The notes beneath the pieces are model-generated. The model was not told the origin of the DNA. It did not search any database and saw only the letters and a program-made list of their open reading frames with translations. This document shows, piece after piece, positions 5,682-6,408 of a stretch of 6,408 bases of DNA; within the stretch, counting starts at the first letter, position 1, and the number at the start of each line of letters is the position of its first letter. Made by a program: the position numbers and the translations under genes. This DNA comes from Eubacteriales Family XIII. Incertae Sedis bacterium (GTDB taxonomy: Bacteria; Bacillota; Clostridia; Peptostreptococcales; Anaerovoracaceae). The DNA lies in NCBI GenBank assembly GCA_031276775.1, contig JAISML010000010.1:1-6408 (forward strand), given 5' to 3'.

Positions 5682-6408
5682 ATGAACAAAGATGACATTG
5701 TCATGATCGGTTCCGCGCGAACGCCGTTCGGCAAATACGGCGGTTCGTTGAAAGACGAAGACGTTTACAATTTGGGCGCAATCGCCATAAAAGAAGTCGT
5801 GCGGCGCGCGAAGATCGAACCTGCGCAGGTGACGGAAATCTTTTGGGGCATGGGGGACACGGCCGGCTGCAAGGATGTTGTCACCCCGATTGCGGCAAGG
5901 CAAAGCCTGTTGCTTGCGGGACTGCCGGTTGAGACCAATTCCTGTTCCATCGACAAAGCCTGCGTTTCCGGTACTTCTGCCATCATCTACGCAGCGCGCG
6001 GACTCAAGCTCGGAGAGTCCAAACTCTCCATCGCCGGCGGCGCGCAGAGCTTCAGCAAAGTGCCGTACATCCTGAGGGATGTGCGATTCAACAAACGGAT
6101 CGGCAACCACTTGCTGGAGGATCCGCTTTTTGAAGCCGGCTACAAGGACTACAACCCCGTTTCCGTCGACGCGGGCAACCGTGCGACCGCCAACGGGATC
6201 ACGCGGGAGATGCAGGACAGATGGGCGGTGCAGAGCCATGAACGCTATGGCGCGGCTCTCGCGCAAAACAAATTCGCCGACGAGATCATCCCCTACGCCC
6301 GCGTCGTCAAAAAAGGCGAAGCGCCGGACTTCCTGGCCTACGACGAACAGTACCGCAAGGACATCACCTACGAAAAGGTGGGCAAACTGCCCACCATATA
6401 CGGCAGCG
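5682..6408 (+). CDS. Thiolase (acetyl-CoA acyltransferase family), C-terminus beyond window
   Basis: Cytosolic enzyme that cleaves a 3-oxoacyl-CoA with CoA, or condenses two acyl-CoAs in reverse. The visible 242 residues cover the N-terminal half and the start of the loop domain. IGSARTPFGKYGGSL at 9-23 is the classic thiolase opening; C94 in DKACVSGTSAI is the acyl-accepting cysteine; IAGGAQSFSKVPYIL at 117-131 and ITREMQDRWAVQSHERY at 173-189 match later family motifs. The C-terminal His and Cys of the active site lie outside the window. The start is firm: ATG at 5682 lies seven bases after GGAGGT and an in-frame TGA sits immediately upstream at 5679-5681. An out-of-frame ATG at 5678 gives only five codons. 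Motifs diverge somewhat from housekeeping acetoacetyl-CoA thiolases (ACVSG rather than VCGSG), hinting at a specialised substrate. As last visible gene it probably carries out the cleavage step. Confidence 0.95.
   Translation, partial: MNKDDIVMIGSARTPFGKYGGSLKDEDVYNLGAIAIKEVVRRAKIEPAQVTEIFWGMGDTAGCKDVVTPIAARQSLLLAGLPVETNSCSIDKACVSGTSAIIYAARGLKLGESKLSIAGGAQSFSKVPYILRDVRFNKRIGNHLLEDPLFEAGYKDYNPVSVDAGNRATANGITREMQDRWAVQSHERYGAALAQNKFADEIIPYARVVKKGEAPDFLAYDEQYRKDITYEKVGKLPTIYGS

Noticed and set aside
4433..5734. 433-codon minus-strand open frame across the CoA-transferase, VOC protein and thiolase start.
   Set aside because: It would overlap three well-supported plus-strand genes and shows no domain; a codon-bias shadow.

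Overview
The window carries six protein genes: a sigma-54-type regulator on the minus strand (cut off at base 1) and, diverging from it, a plus-strand run of five genes: MelB-type transporter, ketopantoate-reductase-like dehydrogenase, family-1-like CoA-transferase, small VOC-fold protein resembling methylmalonyl-CoA epimerase, and thiolase (cut off at base 6408). The DNA is GC-rich by eye, and every gene except the dehydrogenase has a strong purine-rich Shine-Dalgarno sequence. The CoA-transferase/thiolase chemistry and the stand-alone PAS plus sigma-54 activator suggest an anaerobic, acid-fermenting bacterium such as a GC-rich Clostridia member or a Synergistota-like lineage. This is inference; nothing here fixes the taxonomy.

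Layout: 1-976 (minus) regulator with PAS and AAA+ domains. 977-1219 divergent control region, holding a sigma-70-like promoter facing the regulator, a cluster of CGCGAA/TTCGCG half-sites, two identical CGCGATCGCG palindromes 53 bp apart, and a consensus-spaced -24/-12 sigma-54 promoter at 1141-1156 facing the operon. 1220-2677 transporter; 2698-3741 dehydrogenase; 3738-3857 possible 39-residue small ORF joined to both neighbours by ATGA overlaps; 3854-5161 CoA-transferase; 5195-5569 VOC protein; 5570-5681 GC-rich spacer; 5682-6408 thiolase N-terminal part. I see no terminator, tRNA, rRNA, insertion sequence or CRISPR array.

Working model (inference): the regulator senses a small molecule through its PAS domain and, with sigma-54, switches on uptake (transporter), activation to a CoA thioester (CoA-transferase), redox and stereochemical adjustment (dehydrogenase and VOC epimerase-like protein) and thiolytic cleavage to acetyl-CoA or propionyl-CoA plus a shorter acyl-CoA (thiolase). 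The set resembles a dedicated catabolic route for a hydroxy or oxo carboxylic acid, perhaps with an alpha branch. I cannot name the substrate and do not recognise the five-gene combination as a described pathway.
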